Assembly (NCBI GenBank): GCA_024644655.1
Contig: JAHEHJ010000020.1
Coordinates: 1 to 54,306 of the forward strand
Reading direction: 5' to 3'
DNA from: Flavobacterium sp.
Lineage (GTDB): Bacteria > Bacteroidota > Bacteroidia > Flavobacteriales > Flavobacteriaceae
DNA length: 54,306 nt
A program made the position numbers and the translations under genes. Shown here in pieces: positions 19,044-27,971 of this stretch. Every line of letters starts with the position of its first letter. Position 1 is the first letter of the stretch. Under the pieces are notes generated by a model. It had not been told where the DNA came from. It did no database searches and worked only from the letters and a program-made list of their open reading frames with translations.

Positions 19044-19051
19044 CAAAGTTA
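19044..19051 (-). promoter_or_regulatory. Possible -7 element upstream of mreB
   Basis: On the minus strand TAACTTTG matches TAnnTTTG and lies 42 nt before the mreB ATG. No clear TTG is found at the -33 position; that region lies in the 3' end of purH. Confidence 0.4.
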
Positions 19052-19057
19052 AGCAAA

Positions 19058-20584
19058 TTAATGTTTAAAATGACGTGTTCCTGTAAATACCATTGCAACT
19101 TTATTTTCGTTGCAGTAATCAATGCTTAACGCATCTTTTATTGAACCTCCTGGCTGTATAACGGCTGTAATTCCTGCATGATCTGCGATTTCTACACAGT
19201 CTGGAAAAGGGAAGAAAGCATCACTTGCCATAACCGCTCCATTCAAATCAAATCCAAAAGTGTTTGCTTTTTCAATAGCTTGTTTTAAGGCATCTACACG
19301 TGAGGTTTGACCTGTCCCCGATGCTACTAATGTACTGTTTTTTGCAAAAACAATAGTGTTTGATTTGGTATTTTTACAAATTTTTGATGCAAATAATAAA
19401 TCGTCAATTTCTTGTGATGTTGGAGAAGACTCTGTAACTACTTTTAAATCTGATTCGGCATCTGTAATCGCATTTCGATCTTGCACTAATAATCCGTTCA
19501 AACAAGTTCTAACTTGGCGATTGGGTAATGCAACTTCGTGTTGGACGAGTAAAATTCTATTTTTCTTTTCCATTAATAAAGTTACCGCACTTTCCTCGAA
19601 ACTTTGTGCAATCACAACTTCACAAAAAAGACTGTTGATTTCTTGTGCCGTGGCTAAATCAATAGCTCCATTAGCAATTAAGACACCTCCAAATGCCGAT
19701 GTAGGGTCGCATGCTAAAGCCGCTAAATAGGCTTCTTTCATAGAATTACGAGTAGCCAATCCACAGGCATTGTTGTGTTTTAATATGGCAAATGTAGGTG
19801 CGTTTTCTTTAAATTCTGCAATCAGATTCACCGCCGCATCCACATCTAATAAGTTATTGTAGGACAGCTCTTTACCGTGTAATTTATCAAACATTTGGTT
19901 GAATTCTCCAAAGAAATATCCTTTTTGGTGCGGGTTTTCACCATAGCGCAATACTTGTCCCTCTTCAATACTGGTTTTGAAATAGGTTTCTTCTTGGTTG
20001 AAGTAATTGAATATGGCCGTGTCATAATGAGATGACACATGAAATGCTTTAGTGGCTAAAAGACGACGTTGCTCTAATGTGGTTGCTCCTTGTTGGGTAA
20101 CAATCAAATCTAACAGGTAGGCATACTCTTTTACAGAGGCCACGATAACAGTATCTTTAAAGTTTTTAGCAGCAGCTCGAATTAACGAAATGCCACCAAT
20201 GTCTATTTTTTCTATAATATCAGCTTCAGAAGCACCTGATGCTACTGTTTTCTCAAAGGGATACAAATCCACTATAACTAAGTCCAATTGCGGAATGTTA
20301 TATTCTTCCATTTGGGCTACATCATCAGGATTGTCTTGACGGTTCAATATCCCGCCAAATATTTTGGGATGTAACGTTTTGACACGTCCTCCTAAAATGG
20401 AAGGATAAGAGGTAACATCCTCTACAGGAACTACGGGAATCCCTAGTTTTTTTATAAAATCTTCGGTTCCGCCTGTGGAATAAAGGGTTACATTTTGTTC
20501 GTGAAGTTGTTTGACAATAGGCTCTAATCCTGTTTTGTCAAAGACCGAAATTAAGGCCGTTTGAATCGTTTTTGTAGTAGACAT
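19058..20584 (-). CDS. purH: Bifunctional AICAR formyltransferase / IMP cyclohydrolase
   Basis: Carries out the last two steps of de novo purine synthesis in the cytoplasm. The N-terminal MGS-like cyclohydrolase domain begins LISVFDKTGL, includes LYSTGGTEDFIKKLG, and has the GGRVKTLHPKIFGGIL segment. The formyltransferase part shows LRYGENPHQKGYF, ILKHNNACGLA and the C-terminal QPGGSIKD. The length is 508 aa. It reads in the same direction as mreB, 55 bp upstream, but the mre genes have a -7 element of their own. A good promoter lies at 20606-20636. Confidence 0.96.
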   Translation of the reverse strand: MSTTKTIQTALISVFDKTGLEPIVKQLHEQNVTLYSTGGTEDFIKKLGIPVVPVEDVTSYPSILGGRVKTLHPKIFGGILNRQDNPDDVAQMEEYNIPQLDLVIVDLYPFEKTVASGASEADIIEKIDIGGISLIRAAAKNFKDTVIVASVKEYAYLLDLIVTQQGATTLEQRRLLATKAFHVSSHYDTAIFNYFNQEETYFKTSIEEGQVLRYGENPHQKGYFFGEFNQMFDKLHGKELSYNNLLDVDAAVNLIAEFKENAPTFAILKHNNACGLATRNSMKEAYLAALACDPTSAFGGVLIANGAIDLATAQEINSLFCEVVIAQSFEESAVTLLMEKKNRILLVQHEVALPNRQVRTCLNGLLVQDRNAITDAESDLKVVTESSPTSQEIDDLLFASKICKNTKSNTIVFAKNSTLVASGTGQTSRVDALKQAIEKANTFGFDLNGAVMASDAFFPFPDCVEIADHAGITAVIQPGGSIKDALSIDYCNENKVAMVFTGTRHFKH

Positions 20585-20605
20585 AGTGTGTTGTTGTTAA
20601 GCGCA

Positions 20606-20636
20606 CAAAAGTAGTTTTTTTAAGTTCAATTTTCAA
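20606..20636 (-). promoter_or_regulatory. Bacteroidota-type promoter of purH
   Basis: On the minus strand TTG (20636-20634), a 20-nt spacer and TACTTTTG (20613-20606) match the Bacteroidota consensus TTG-N17-23-TAnnTTTG. The -7 element ends about 20 nt before the purH ATG, giving a short leader. Confidence 0.75.
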
Positions 20637-20727
20637 ACGAATACCTGCCAGATTTTAGTATCATTTCTATTGATTTTTTGCTCTATCGTTTTTTAAGTTT
20701 CTCTAGGACAATTTTGAGTTTTAAAAT

Positions 20728-20803
20728 CACCATGGTCTTTTATGAAAAACACCATGGTGATTTCATCAAAACACCATGGTGATTTAGTCAATTCACCATG
20801 GTG
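20728..20803. repeat. Four palindromes CACCATGGTG at an exact 22-bp period
   Basis: The 459-bp gap between purH and the ABC permease gene (20585-21043) holds no gene. In it CACCATGGT(G/C) occurs at 20728-20737 (last base C), 20750-20759, 20772-20781 and 20794-20803, with centres exactly 22 bp apart. The better copies extend towards AAATCACCATGGTGATTT. The 22-bp period is not a multiple of three and the frames through it stop quickly, so it is not coding. Phased palindromes at about two helical turns suggest operators for a dimeric regulator; nested RNA hairpins or a small satellite are alternatives. Confidence 0.85.
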
Positions 20804-21015
20804 ATTTTTAAGACGTGTAGGGAATGGGTTTTTTAGCCACAATTAAGTATGGATTTGTTTGTATAGAAAGTGGTTACTTTAATAGGGTGTTGGGTGGTCT
20901 TTATATCGTATTGGAATGATAAAATAGCTAGTAATAGGCACTGTTAATCATCCTCTTTAGTTAAAGTTTCTCGTTAAATCCCGTAACAATTCGAGTATTG
21001 TACCTACTAATACCT

Positions 21016-21023
21016 TAAATTTG
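21016..21023 (+). promoter_or_regulatory. Possible promoter of the ABC permease gene
   Basis: TAAATTTG matches TAnnTTTG and lies 20 nt before the ATG at 21044. A TTG at 20998-21000 is 15 nt upstream, slightly shorter than the usual 17-23 nt spacer. Confidence 0.4.
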
Positions 21024-21043
21024 ACTGAGAAAATAAAACCCAT

Positions 21044-22300
21044 ATGCTTCTTTACTTCCGACTGTTAAAAGAAAGTTTCGCTTTTGCCATGAGTGCATTA
21101 AGCAATAATAAATTGCGCACCATGTTGTCCTTGTTGGGTGTGACCATTGGAATATTTTCTATAATAGCGGTTCTTGCCGCGGTTGATTCTTTAGATAGAA
21201 AAATCAAAAACGATTTGAGCTCTTTAGATAAAAACACTATTTATCTTACCAGTCAATCCTTTGGTCCAAGTGATGTGCCTCGCTGGAAAAGAGAACAATT
21301 TCCCAATGTGACTTTTGAGGAATACCAATATTTAAAAGGGGTTTTAACACATGTGGAAAATACCTGTTTCCAATATTTTACCGTGAACCAAAATATCAAA
21401 CAAGAATCCAAAACGGTATCGAATATTAATATGGTTGCAGTAACTTCTGAGTTTGTAGATATCCAACGCATGGAGTTTTCCAAAGGGCGTTTTTTCAATG
21501 ATTCGGAATCCTATACAGGAAAACAAGTTGTAGTTCTTGGATATGACATTGCCCAAAGTTTATTTGATGATATAGACCCCATAGGAAAAACAGTTCGTAT
21601 GTATGGACAACGATTTACCGTAATTGGCGTTACTAAAAAGAAAGGAAATTCAGGTATCGATATTGGGGGAGGAGATGATACTTCAGTTTTCTTTCCGTCT
21701 TCATTTCTACGACAAATTTTTGGAGATAATAATCCACAAGTATTACCCGTAATTGTGGTTAAGCCCGAACACGGAGCTGATATTGCGGCTTTGAAAGGCG
21801 AAATAGCCCAAAAACTTCGCAATTATAGAGGGGTAAAACAAGGCGACATAGACAACTTTTTTGTGAATATCCTTTCGGGACTTACCGATATGATTGATTC
21901 ATTACTCGCTAATGTGCGTATAGGAGGGATTTTAATTAGTTTCTTTTCGTTTTTAGTGGGTGGTTTCGGAATTGCCAATATCATGTTTGTATCGGTAAAA
22001 GAACGTACTAATCTTATTGGGATTCAAAAATCATTGGGCGCTAAAAACAAGTTTATCTTATTCCAATTTTTATTTGAGGCTATCATTCTTTGTGTGATAG
22101 GAGGAGCCGTAGGATTGCTTATCGTATGGTTACTTGCCATGCTCTTAACTAACTTGTTAGAATTTGAATTTATATTGAGTCTTGGAAATATTGTCATAGG
22201 GACCGGCTTATCCGTTATCGTGGGATTAATTTCGGGGATACTTCCCGCAATATCTGCGTCAAGGCTTGACCCTGTTGAGGCCATTAGAAGTGGAATGTAA
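21044..22300 (+). CDS. ABC transporter permease, MacB/FtsX family
   Basis: Inner-membrane permease of 418 aa. One N-terminal helix (about residues 25-48) is followed by a large periplasmic MacB_PCD-type domain (about 50-290) and three C-terminal helices of the FtsX domain, with the conserved segment VSVKERTNLIGIQKSLGAK between helices. Proteins of this class export macrolides, lipoproteins or peptides, or transmit force to cell-wall enzymes, always with an ATPase subunit. No ATPase or membrane-fusion gene is adjacent, so the partner must be encoded elsewhere and the substrate is unknown. Confidence 0.88.
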   Translation: MLLYFRLLKESFAFAMSALSNNKLRTMLSLLGVTIGIFSIIAVLAAVDSLDRKIKNDLSSLDKNTIYLTSQSFGPSDVPRWKREQFPNVTFEEYQYLKGVLTHVENTCFQYFTVNQNIKQESKTVSNINMVAVTSEFVDIQRMEFSKGRFFNDSESYTGKQVVVLGYDIAQSLFDDIDPIGKTVRMYGQRFTVIGVTKKKGNSGIDIGGGDDTSVFFPSSFLRQIFGDNNPQVLPVIVVKPEHGADIAALKGEIAQKLRNYRGVKQGDIDNFFVNILSGLTDMIDSLLANVRIGGILISFFSFLVGGFGIANIMFVSVKERTNLIGIQKSLGAKNKFILFQFLFEAIILCVIGGAVGLLIVWLLAMLLTNLLEFEFILSLGNIVIGTGLSVIVGLISGILPAISASRLDPVEAIRSGM

Positions 22301-22363
22301 TTCTTAACTACCTAAAAGGGACTAAAAATTTATCGAACAGTTTATTTTTTTGCGAACAAAAAG

Positions 22364-22371
22364 TATATTTG
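22364..22371 (+). promoter_or_regulatory. Possible -7 element of tRNA-Pro
   Basis: TATATTTG matches TAnnTTTG and ends 11 nt before the tRNA. A clear -33 TTG at normal spacing is not seen. Confidence 0.4.
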
Positions 22372-22382
22372 CTGCAAAATTA

Positions 22383-22456
22383 CGGGATGTAGCGCAGCCT
22401 GGTAGCGTACTAGCATGGGGTGCTAGGGGTCGCTGGTTCGAATCCAGTCATCCCGA
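22383..22456 (+). tRNA. tRNA-Pro (anticodon GGG)
   Basis: A complete 74-nt cloverleaf: acceptor CGGGATG with CATCCCG, D arm GCGC/GCGT, anticodon stem CTAGC/GCTAG around loop ATGGGGT (anticodon GGG, followed by G37 as usual for tRNA-Pro), T arm GCTGG-TTCGAAT-CCAGT and discriminator A. The 3' CCA is not encoded (the next bases are CAA), so it must be added by the tRNA nucleotidyltransferase. It reads Pro codons CCC and CCU. Confidence 0.96.
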
Positions 22457-22475
22457 CAACCGTAAAAACTCAAAG

Positions 22476-22502
22476 CACAAAGTTCTCCTTTGTGTTTTTT
22501 GT
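22476..22502 (+). terminator. Terminator after tRNA-Pro
   Basis: Stem CACAAAG with CTTTGTG around a TTCTC loop followed by TTTTTTG, starting 20 nt after the tRNA. Confidence 0.75.
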
Positions 22503-22528
22503 TTCTAATAGGAATTGGTTCCAATAAA

Positions 22529-22558
22529 AAAGGCACAAAATAATTATTTTGTGCCTTT
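22529..22558 (-). terminator. Perfect 30-bp palindrome, terminator of accD
   Basis: Two 15-bp arms (AAAGGCACAAAATAA and its exact complement) meet without spacer. On the minus strand it is followed by TTTTTATT and it sits 29 bp after the accD stop, so it probably terminates accD. Confidence 0.75.
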
Positions 22559-22587
22559 GAGTTTTTATTCTTTTTGAATATGACGTA

Positions 22588-23442
22588 TTATCGAATCTCT
22601 TGATTTAAGATTAAGTCAATATACAAATTGATTTTGTTTTTCATTTCTTTACGGTGCGCAATGAAATCAAGGAATCCGTGCTCTAATACGAATTCTGCAG
22701 TTTGGAATCCTTCTGGTAAATCTTTACCCGTAGTATCACGAACCACACGCGGACCAGCAAAACCAATCAAAGCCCCTGGCTCAGAAATGTTAATGTCACC
22801 CAACATAGCGTATGAGGCAGTAGTTCCTCCTGTTGTAGGGTCTGTACATAAAGAAATGTATGGAATTTTAGCTTCGGCCAATTGGGCTAATTTAACCGAT
22901 GTTTTAGCCAATTGCATCAATGAGTAGGCCGCCTCCATCATACGAGCTCCTCCCGATTTAGAAATCATCACAAAAGGGATGTTGTGTTGAATGGAATAAT
23001 CAATTCCACGTGCAATTTTTTCTCCTACTACAGCTCCCATAGAACCTCCAATAAAAGCAAAATCCATACAACATACCACTAAGTCTTTTCCTTTTGATTT
23101 TCCAACACCTGTACGTACCGCATCTTTCAATCCGGTTTTGTCAATGGCATCTTTCAAACGCTCTGAATATTTTTTGGTATCCACAAAATTTAAAGGGTCT
23201 TTGGCAGTCATTTTAGCATCCAATTCTTGGAACTCATTATTGTCAAATAATATTTCAAAGTACTCTTTACTGCCAATTCGTACGTGAAAATCATCCTCTG
23301 GACTCACCCATAAATTGCGTGCCAGTTCGTCTTGATCTATGATTTTACCAGTTGGTGATTTGTACCAAAGTCCTTTTGGTACATCTTTTTTGTCTTCTGT
23401 TGCGGTGGTAATCCCTTTTTCTGTTCTTTTAAACCAAGCCAT
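22588..23442 (-). CDS. accD: Acetyl-CoA carboxylase carboxyltransferase subunit beta
   Basis: Together with AccA it transfers the carboxyl group from biotin to acetyl-CoA in the first step of fatty-acid synthesis. The crotonase-like core is clear: [63 protein letters not shown] and GFAGPRVV. The usual N-terminal four-Cys zinc ribbon is recognisable in outline ([12 protein letters not shown], then [19 protein letters not shown]), but the cysteines are replaced by Ser, Thr, Gly and acidic residues. The protein is 284 aa. It lies downstream of fbaA, separated by an inverted-repeat spacer. Confidence 0.95.
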   Translation of the reverse strand: MAWFKRTEKGITTATEDKKDVPKGLWYKSPTGKIIDQDELARNLWVSPEDDFHVRIGSKEYFEILFDNNEFQELDAKMTAKDPLNFVDTKKYSERLKDAIDKTGLKDAVRTGVGKSKGKDLVVCCMDFAFIGGSMGAVVGEKIARGIDYSIQHNIPFVMISKSGGARMMEAAYSLMQLAKTSVKLAQLAEAKIPYISLCTDPTTGGTTASYAMLGDINISEPGALIGFAGPRVVRDTTGKDLPEGFQTAEFVLEHGFLDFIAHRKEMKNKINLYIDLILNQEIR

Positions 23443-23466
23443 AATAGTATTGTTATGAGTTAAAAG

Positions 23467-23520
23467 TTATGAGTTATGAATTAAAAGTAACAACTTATAA
23501 CGCATAATCATAACTCATAA
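23467..23520. repeat. Inverted repeat between fbaA and accD
   Basis: A 13-bp perfect stem (TTATGAGTTATGA at 23467-23479 with its complement at 23508-23520) surrounds a 28-nt loop. A further partial copy, TTATGAGTTA, lies at about 23453. It begins right at the fbaA stop. No T run follows, so it looks more like a processing or attenuation hairpin, or an A/T-rich filler repeat, than a classical terminator. Confidence 0.6.
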
Positions 23521-23521
23521 T

Positions 23522-24589
23522 TTAAAGTGTGTTAACGTTATTCAAGTCGGCAAATGCTTGTTCCAATCGTGTATTGAAAGTTACTTCACCTTCGCGCACC
23601 CATTTTCTTGGGTCATAATGTTTTTTGTTAGGGGCATCTGCTCCCTCTGGATTTCCAATTTGAGTTTTTAAATACTCAATATTGTTTACCATATAATCAC
23701 GTATTCCTTCTGTAAAGGCAAATTGTAAATCGGTATCGATGTTCATTTTGATAACACCATACGAAATAGCTTCTCTAATTTCTTCTAAGGTAGAACCTGA
23801 TCCACCATGGAATACAAAGTCAACAGGATTTGGTCCTGTATTGAATTTGTTTTGTACATATTCTTGAGAATTGCGTAAAATCTTTGGAGTCAATTTTACG
23901 TTACCTGGTTTGTAAACCCCGTGTACATTACCAAAAGAGGCTGCAATAGTGAATTTTGGAGATACTTTTAGTAATTCTTCATACGCATAAGCAACTTCTG
24001 AAGGTTGAGTGTATAATTTTGAACTATCCACATCTGAATTGTCAACTCCGTCTTCTTCACCACCAGTAATACCCAATTCGATTTCTAAGGTCATTCCCAT
24101 TTTGCTCATGCGTGCCAAATAGGTTTTGCAAATTTCTATATTTTCTTCGATAGGCTCTTCAGACAAGTCAATCATGTGAGACGAGAACAACGGTTTTCCT
24201 GTTTCAGCATAATGTTTTTCACTAGCATCTAATAGTCCATCAATCCAAGGTAATAGTTTTTTAGCACAATGGTCAGTATGTAAAATTACAGTAGCACCAT
24301 AGGCTTCTGCTAACGTGTGGATGTGTTTTGCTCCAGCAATACCACCCGCAATAGCAGATTTCTCACCAACATTAGACAATCCTTTTCCAGCATTAAACTG
24401 AGCACCTCCATTTGAAAATTGGATAATCACAGGTGCGTTTAATTTGGCAGCCGTTTCTAATACGCCATTTATAGTGCTAGATCCCGTTACATTTACCGCT
24501 GGTAGTGCAAATCCTTTTTCTTTAGCATAATTGAATATTGCTTGAACTTCATCTCCAGTAGCAACTCCAGGTTTAATTGTATGAGCCAT
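23522..24589 (-). CDS. fbaA: Class II fructose-bisphosphate aldolase
   Basis: Zinc-dependent aldolase that interconverts fructose 1,6-bisphosphate with glyceraldehyde 3-phosphate and dihydroxyacetone phosphate in glycolysis and gluconeogenesis. Characteristic segments are ILHTDHCAKKLLPWIDGLL (zinc-binding His and neighbouring Asp), ELGITGGEEDGVDNS, AASFGNVHGVYKPGNVKLTP and VFHGGSGSTLEEI. The 355-aa length fits the longer class IIA form. A TATTTTTG -7 element lies at 24619-24626. Confidence 0.96.
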   Translation of the reverse strand: MAHTIKPGVATGDEVQAIFNYAKEKGFALPAVNVTGSSTINGVLETAAKLNAPVIIQFSNGGAQFNAGKGLSNVGEKSAIAGGIAGAKHIHTLAEAYGATVILHTDHCAKKLLPWIDGLLDASEKHYAETGKPLFSSHMIDLSEEPIEENIEICKTYLARMSKMGMTLEIELGITGGEEDGVDNSDVDSSKLYTQPSEVAYAYEELLKVSPKFTIAASFGNVHGVYKPGNVKLTPKILRNSQEYVQNKFNTGPNPVDFVFHGGSGSTLEEIREAISYGVIKMNIDTDLQFAFTEGIRDYMVNNIEYLKTQIGNPEGADAPNKKHYDPRKWVREGEVTFNTRLEQAFADLNNVNTL

Positions 24590-24618
24590 TGTATCGTGTT
24601 GTTTTTATGTTAAGGCAA

Positions 24619-24626
24619 CAAAAATA
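24619..24626 (-). promoter_or_regulatory. Possible -7 element of fbaA
   Basis: Minus-strand TATTTTTG matches TAnnTTTG and lies 30 nt before the fbaA ATG. No TTG is found at -33. Confidence 0.4.
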
Positions 24627-24639
24627 ATAATTTCTAATT

Positions 24640-27186
24640 TTAGAAAGGATAATTTATACCAATATTTAAAACCGATTTGTCAAAGCGCATTTCTTTGAAC
24701 CATTTGTCGGTAGTTATGTTGGCAGGATTGTAGGTTTTAAATCCAAAGTCAAGGCGAACAATAAAGAAACTAAAATCATATCGAAACCCAAAACCACTTC
24801 CTATTGCAATGTTTTCTAATGATTTTACACCACTAAAAATAGAAGGTTCGTATGTAGTGTTGTCCATTACGTTCCAAATGTTACCTATATCAGTAAATAA
24901 TGCCCCATTCAATTGTTGGAAGATGTTAAAACGCAATTCGGTACTAAACGTAAGTTTCATATTGGCCTCATTAAAATCCAGGATGCTATTGCTTCCACCC
25001 GGACCTAAACTATAGGATTGCCATGCTCTATTGTCATTGGTTCCACCTCCAAAATAACTTCGAGAGAAAGGAATACTAGTGGAGTTACCATAAGGAATGG
25101 CTATGCCAAAAAAGGCTTTGGTGGCAAGTACTTTTTTGCGAGTCAAATCCCAATGCTTGATGTATTCAAATTCAGTTTTGACATATTGGGAGAACTCCAC
25201 TTCAAAAATGGTATTGGCACCATTTTGATTTTTAAGTTGTTTGGCCGCACTAGCAAATAAGGACAATATATTCCCCGCCGATTCTATTTTGGTTTTAATA
25301 GAGTAAAAATCATTATCCAACATGTCTTTTTGAGACGTTTTCGAATAGGATAAACTAGAAGCAAAAATCAAATTGTTCTCGGTAAGTCGCCCCCGTCTTT
25401 CTATAATACTTAGTATCGATTTTTGATCGGCCGCACTAATGCCTAAACTGCTATCCGAAATGGCATCATTAGCAAAACCCACTACACCACTTTCAATGAT
25501 TAAATTTCCATAGGCATCAAGATAACTTGGATTGATAGTGTAGTTTTGTGCAATGGAATTAATAGTGTTATAAGAGGATTTGTAAATATTAAAATAGTTA
25601 GAAGGATTCAAGTTTTTAACAAACTGTATGTTGAATAAATCAAACTTAAAATTAGTATTCTTTTTTGGGGTCCAATTGTAAGTTAGGGAACTGGTGAAAT
25701 TTTGTTTGTCCAAACCTATGTTGGTTTGCTTGGCATATCCCACACTAAACTTGGTGAAAGGAATCATAGTTTTAGGAATGATTCGATCGGTTTTGAAAGG
25801 CAAAAAGAGCCTTGGGAAATTTAAATTGGCATCTACCCCAATTTCAGAAATATTAAAAAAGGTATTGTTGGGATTGGCTAAATCTTTTGAAGAACCAATA
25901 TTGCCTCTAAAACCTAAGTCGAAAGTTTCCGCTCCATTAAATACATTTCGAATCGCTAAAAACGTATTGCCCGTTATACCAAAGTCTTGAATATTGGAGT
26001 GGGTAAAATCATTAGAATACCCCCAGGTATATTTTTTTCTTGGGGTTAAATAGACATTGGCAATCAAACTGTTCTTTTGCGTTTTGTCTTCTATATATTG
26101 AATTAAAGGGTAATTGAATACTTTTAAATTACTCAAGTATTTTGAAGTAAGCGTTGTTTTTGTGTCCGAAAAATAGTTTCCTTTAAGCACAAACACACCA
26201 TCGGTAATAGCTTTTGGACGGTATTTTAACTTGCTACTACTGTATAGTGTAAAGTCTTTATAAACGGTACTGTCCGTTATTTTAGCGTTGGGATTGGTCG
26301 TGCTGTGGTCCGTAAAAATATTAACCTTGCTTATTTTATAGAGTTCAAAAGGGACAGTTTTCAAACTGTCTTCTACTCGAATGGATTCATCATCAATAAC
26401 CAAATCTATTTTGGCTTGGTGGGTTTTGATTATGGTGTCAATATTATAGGTGACATAGTTTTGCTGAAAACGAAACGCCCCATTATTTCTGAAATCCTCA
26501 GTGATTCTTTTTCGTTCTTCATCAAAATCTTTGGTTTCAAATCGTTTACCTGTTTTAATAAGGGAGTTTTTCTTCTTAAGTTGAAATATGGAGTCTAATG
26601 CCGGACTAGCAATATACGTTTTAATACTATCAATTAAGTAAGGTTTGCCTAATGCAATGTCATAGGTAAGTTTGATTTTTTTTAAAGCAATACTGTCTAT
26701 CTTATATTGGGTTGTTACATCAAAATACCCTTTGTTGAAATAGTATGATTTTAATCGTTTTAGCGATTTACGGGTACTAGAAGTGTCCAGTATAACAGGA
26801 GCTTCCCCCGTTTTTCTTAAAAAATTATCTTTCCCAGAATACAAGAAGGATTCGCCAAGTCGTTTTACTTGTTTTTTGGATAACCAAAATGCTTTGTTGT
26901 AATACCGATTGGGATGTTGGATCATTTTGACTTTAAACAATGAATCCGATTTGGGTTTGGCCAAATTGTAGATGTTCAGCCGCAAGCGATAACCTAATAA
27001 GGAACTGTTTTGCTTTTGATACAGTTGGTTATAGACATCCTCAATATTGTTTTTCTTGTGATCAACATAAATATCATTTTGAGTAAGGAGGTTTTTACCA
27101 TCAGGAACTCTTTTTGTCGAGTTACAGCCTAAGATAATTAGCCCAATTACAATAAATAATGATATTTTTGTGATACTATTTTTCAA
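24640..27186 (-). CDS. tamL: Omp85-family translocation and assembly lipoprotein TamL
   Basis: Outer-membrane protein of the BamA/TamA superfamily. From the TTG at 27186 it has a lipoprotein signal ending ILGC (Cys21), POTRA-like repeats (about 25-400) and a C-terminal beta-barrel (about 420-848) ending in a hydrophobic alternation and Phe (GINYPF). The AWQSYSLGPGGSN segment matches the barrel motif region. Open frame continues 38 codons further to an ATG at 27300, but that stretch lies antisense over the neighbouring methyltransferase and would bury the lipobox, so the TTG is preferred (848 aa). In Bacteroidota a lipid-anchored TamA relative with this layout pairs with TamB, whose gene is not in the window. 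Confidence 0.85.
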   Translation of the reverse strand: MKNSITKISLFIVIGLIILGCNSTKRVPDGKNLLTQNDIYVDHKKNNIEDVYNQLYQKQNSSLLGYRLRLNIYNLAKPKSDSLFKVKMIQHPNRYYNKAFWLSKKQVKRLGESFLYSGKDNFLRKTGEAPVILDTSSTRKSLKRLKSYYFNKGYFDVTTQYKIDSIALKKIKLTYDIALGKPYLIDSIKTYIASPALDSIFQLKKKNSLIKTGKRFETKDFDEERKRITEDFRNNGAFRFQQNYVTYNIDTIIKTHQAKIDLVIDDESIRVEDSLKTVPFELYKISKVNIFTDHSTTNPNAKITDSTVYKDFTLYSSSKLKYRPKAITDGVFVLKGNYFSDTKTTLTSKYLSNLKVFNYPLIQYIEDKTQKNSLIANVYLTPRKKYTWGYSNDFTHSNIQDFGITGNTFLAIRNVFNGAETFDLGFRGNIGSSKDLANPNNTFFNISEIGVDANLNFPRLFLPFKTDRIIPKTMIPFTKFSVGYAKQTNIGLDKQNFTSSLTYNWTPKKNTNFKFDLFNIQFVKNLNPSNYFNIYKSSYNTINSIAQNYTINPSYLDAYGNLIIESGVVGFANDAISDSSLGISAADQKSILSIIERRGRLTENNLIFASSLSYSKTSQKDMLDNDFYSIKTKIESAGNILSLFASAAKQLKNQNGANTIFEVEFSQYVKTEFEYIKHWDLTRKKVLATKAFFGIAIPYGNSTSIPFSRSYFGGGTNDNRAWQSYSLGPGGSNSILDFNEANMKLTFSTELRFNIFQQLNGALFTDIGNIWNVMDNTTYEPSIFSGVKSLENIAIGSGFGFRYDFSFFIVRLDFGFKTYNPANITTDKWFKEMRFDKSVLNIGINYPF

Positions 27187-27223
27187 GTGTTGCGAAATAT
27201 TTAATTCAAAAGTACAGTATTTT

Positions 27224-27961
27224 ATGGTTAGTAAAAACCAAATCAAAAGGATTACCAGTTTACAGCAAAAAAAATTCAGGAATGAACACCAATTGTTCAT
27301 TGCAGAAGGTGTAAAAGTAATCCAAGAATTATTACAATCAAATTTTGTGCTAGAACAATTATTGGTTACAGAAAATATTTTTGAAGAGATAGATGCGAAG
27401 TATAGATTGCTGATTCACGAACAAGACATGAAACGAATTTCAGCATTGAGTACACCTAGTTCTTGTTTAGCTGTGTTTCATATTCCTGAATCCAAACCAG
27501 TAGTAGAAGCAGGGTTAATCGTGGCTTTGGATGCCGTTCGTGACCCTGGAAATTTAGGCACTATAATTAGATTGTGTGATTGGTTTGGGGTTAAGCAATT
27601 GGTTTGCTCTAAGGAAACGGTTGATTTATATAACCCAAAAGTAATTCAGGCTACCATGGGATCTATTAGTAGAGTGAACGTGGTTGAGGTAGATTTGCCT
27701 AGTTTTATAGCCAATACACCTCTAAAAGTTTATGGTACATTTATGGATGGCGCAAATGTATACCAACAACAACTTGCTCAAGATGCCGTTATAGTGCTTG
27801 GAAATGAAGCGAATGGTATCTCTAAAGAAATAGAAACGTGTATCAAAAATAAATTGGCTATCCCAAGATTTGGTGACTTGCAACAAACTGAAAGTTTGAA
27901 CGTAGCTACCGCAACTGCTATTTTCTTGAGTGAATTTAGACGGTCAAATATGTTGGGGTAA
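27224..27961 (+). CDS. TrmH/SpoU-family RNA 2'-O-methyltransferase
   Basis: S-adenosylmethionine-dependent RNA ribose methyltransferase with the SPOUT knot. Residues 1-75 form the substrate-binding domain (KNQIKRITSLQQKKFRNEHQ, FIAEGVKVIQELL). The catalytic domain has the three family motifs: DAVRDPGNLGTIIRLCDWFG, VIVLGNEANGIS and IPRFGDLQQTESLNVATATA. The ATG at 27224 (MVSKNQIKR) gives 245 aa and is preferred over a GTG at 27170 that would overlap the divergent tamL. Whether the target is 23S rRNA or tRNA cannot be told from the sequence. Confidence 0.92.
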   Translation: MVSKNQIKRITSLQQKKFRNEHQLFIAEGVKVIQELLQSNFVLEQLLVTENIFEEIDAKYRLLIHEQDMKRISALSTPSSCLAVFHIPESKPVVEAGLIVALDAVRDPGNLGTIIRLCDWFGVKQLVCSKETVDLYNPKVIQATMGSISRVNVVEVDLPSFIANTPLKVYGTFMDGANVYQQQLAQDAVIVLGNEANGISKEIETCIKNKLAIPRFGDLQQTESLNVATATAIFLSEFRRSNMLG

Positions 27962-27971
27962 TGTCTTTCTT

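Noticed and set aside
27187..27300. ATG start of tamL at 27300
   Set aside because: It would add 38 residues before the lipobox and overlap the divergent methyltransferase gene; the TTG at 27186 is better.
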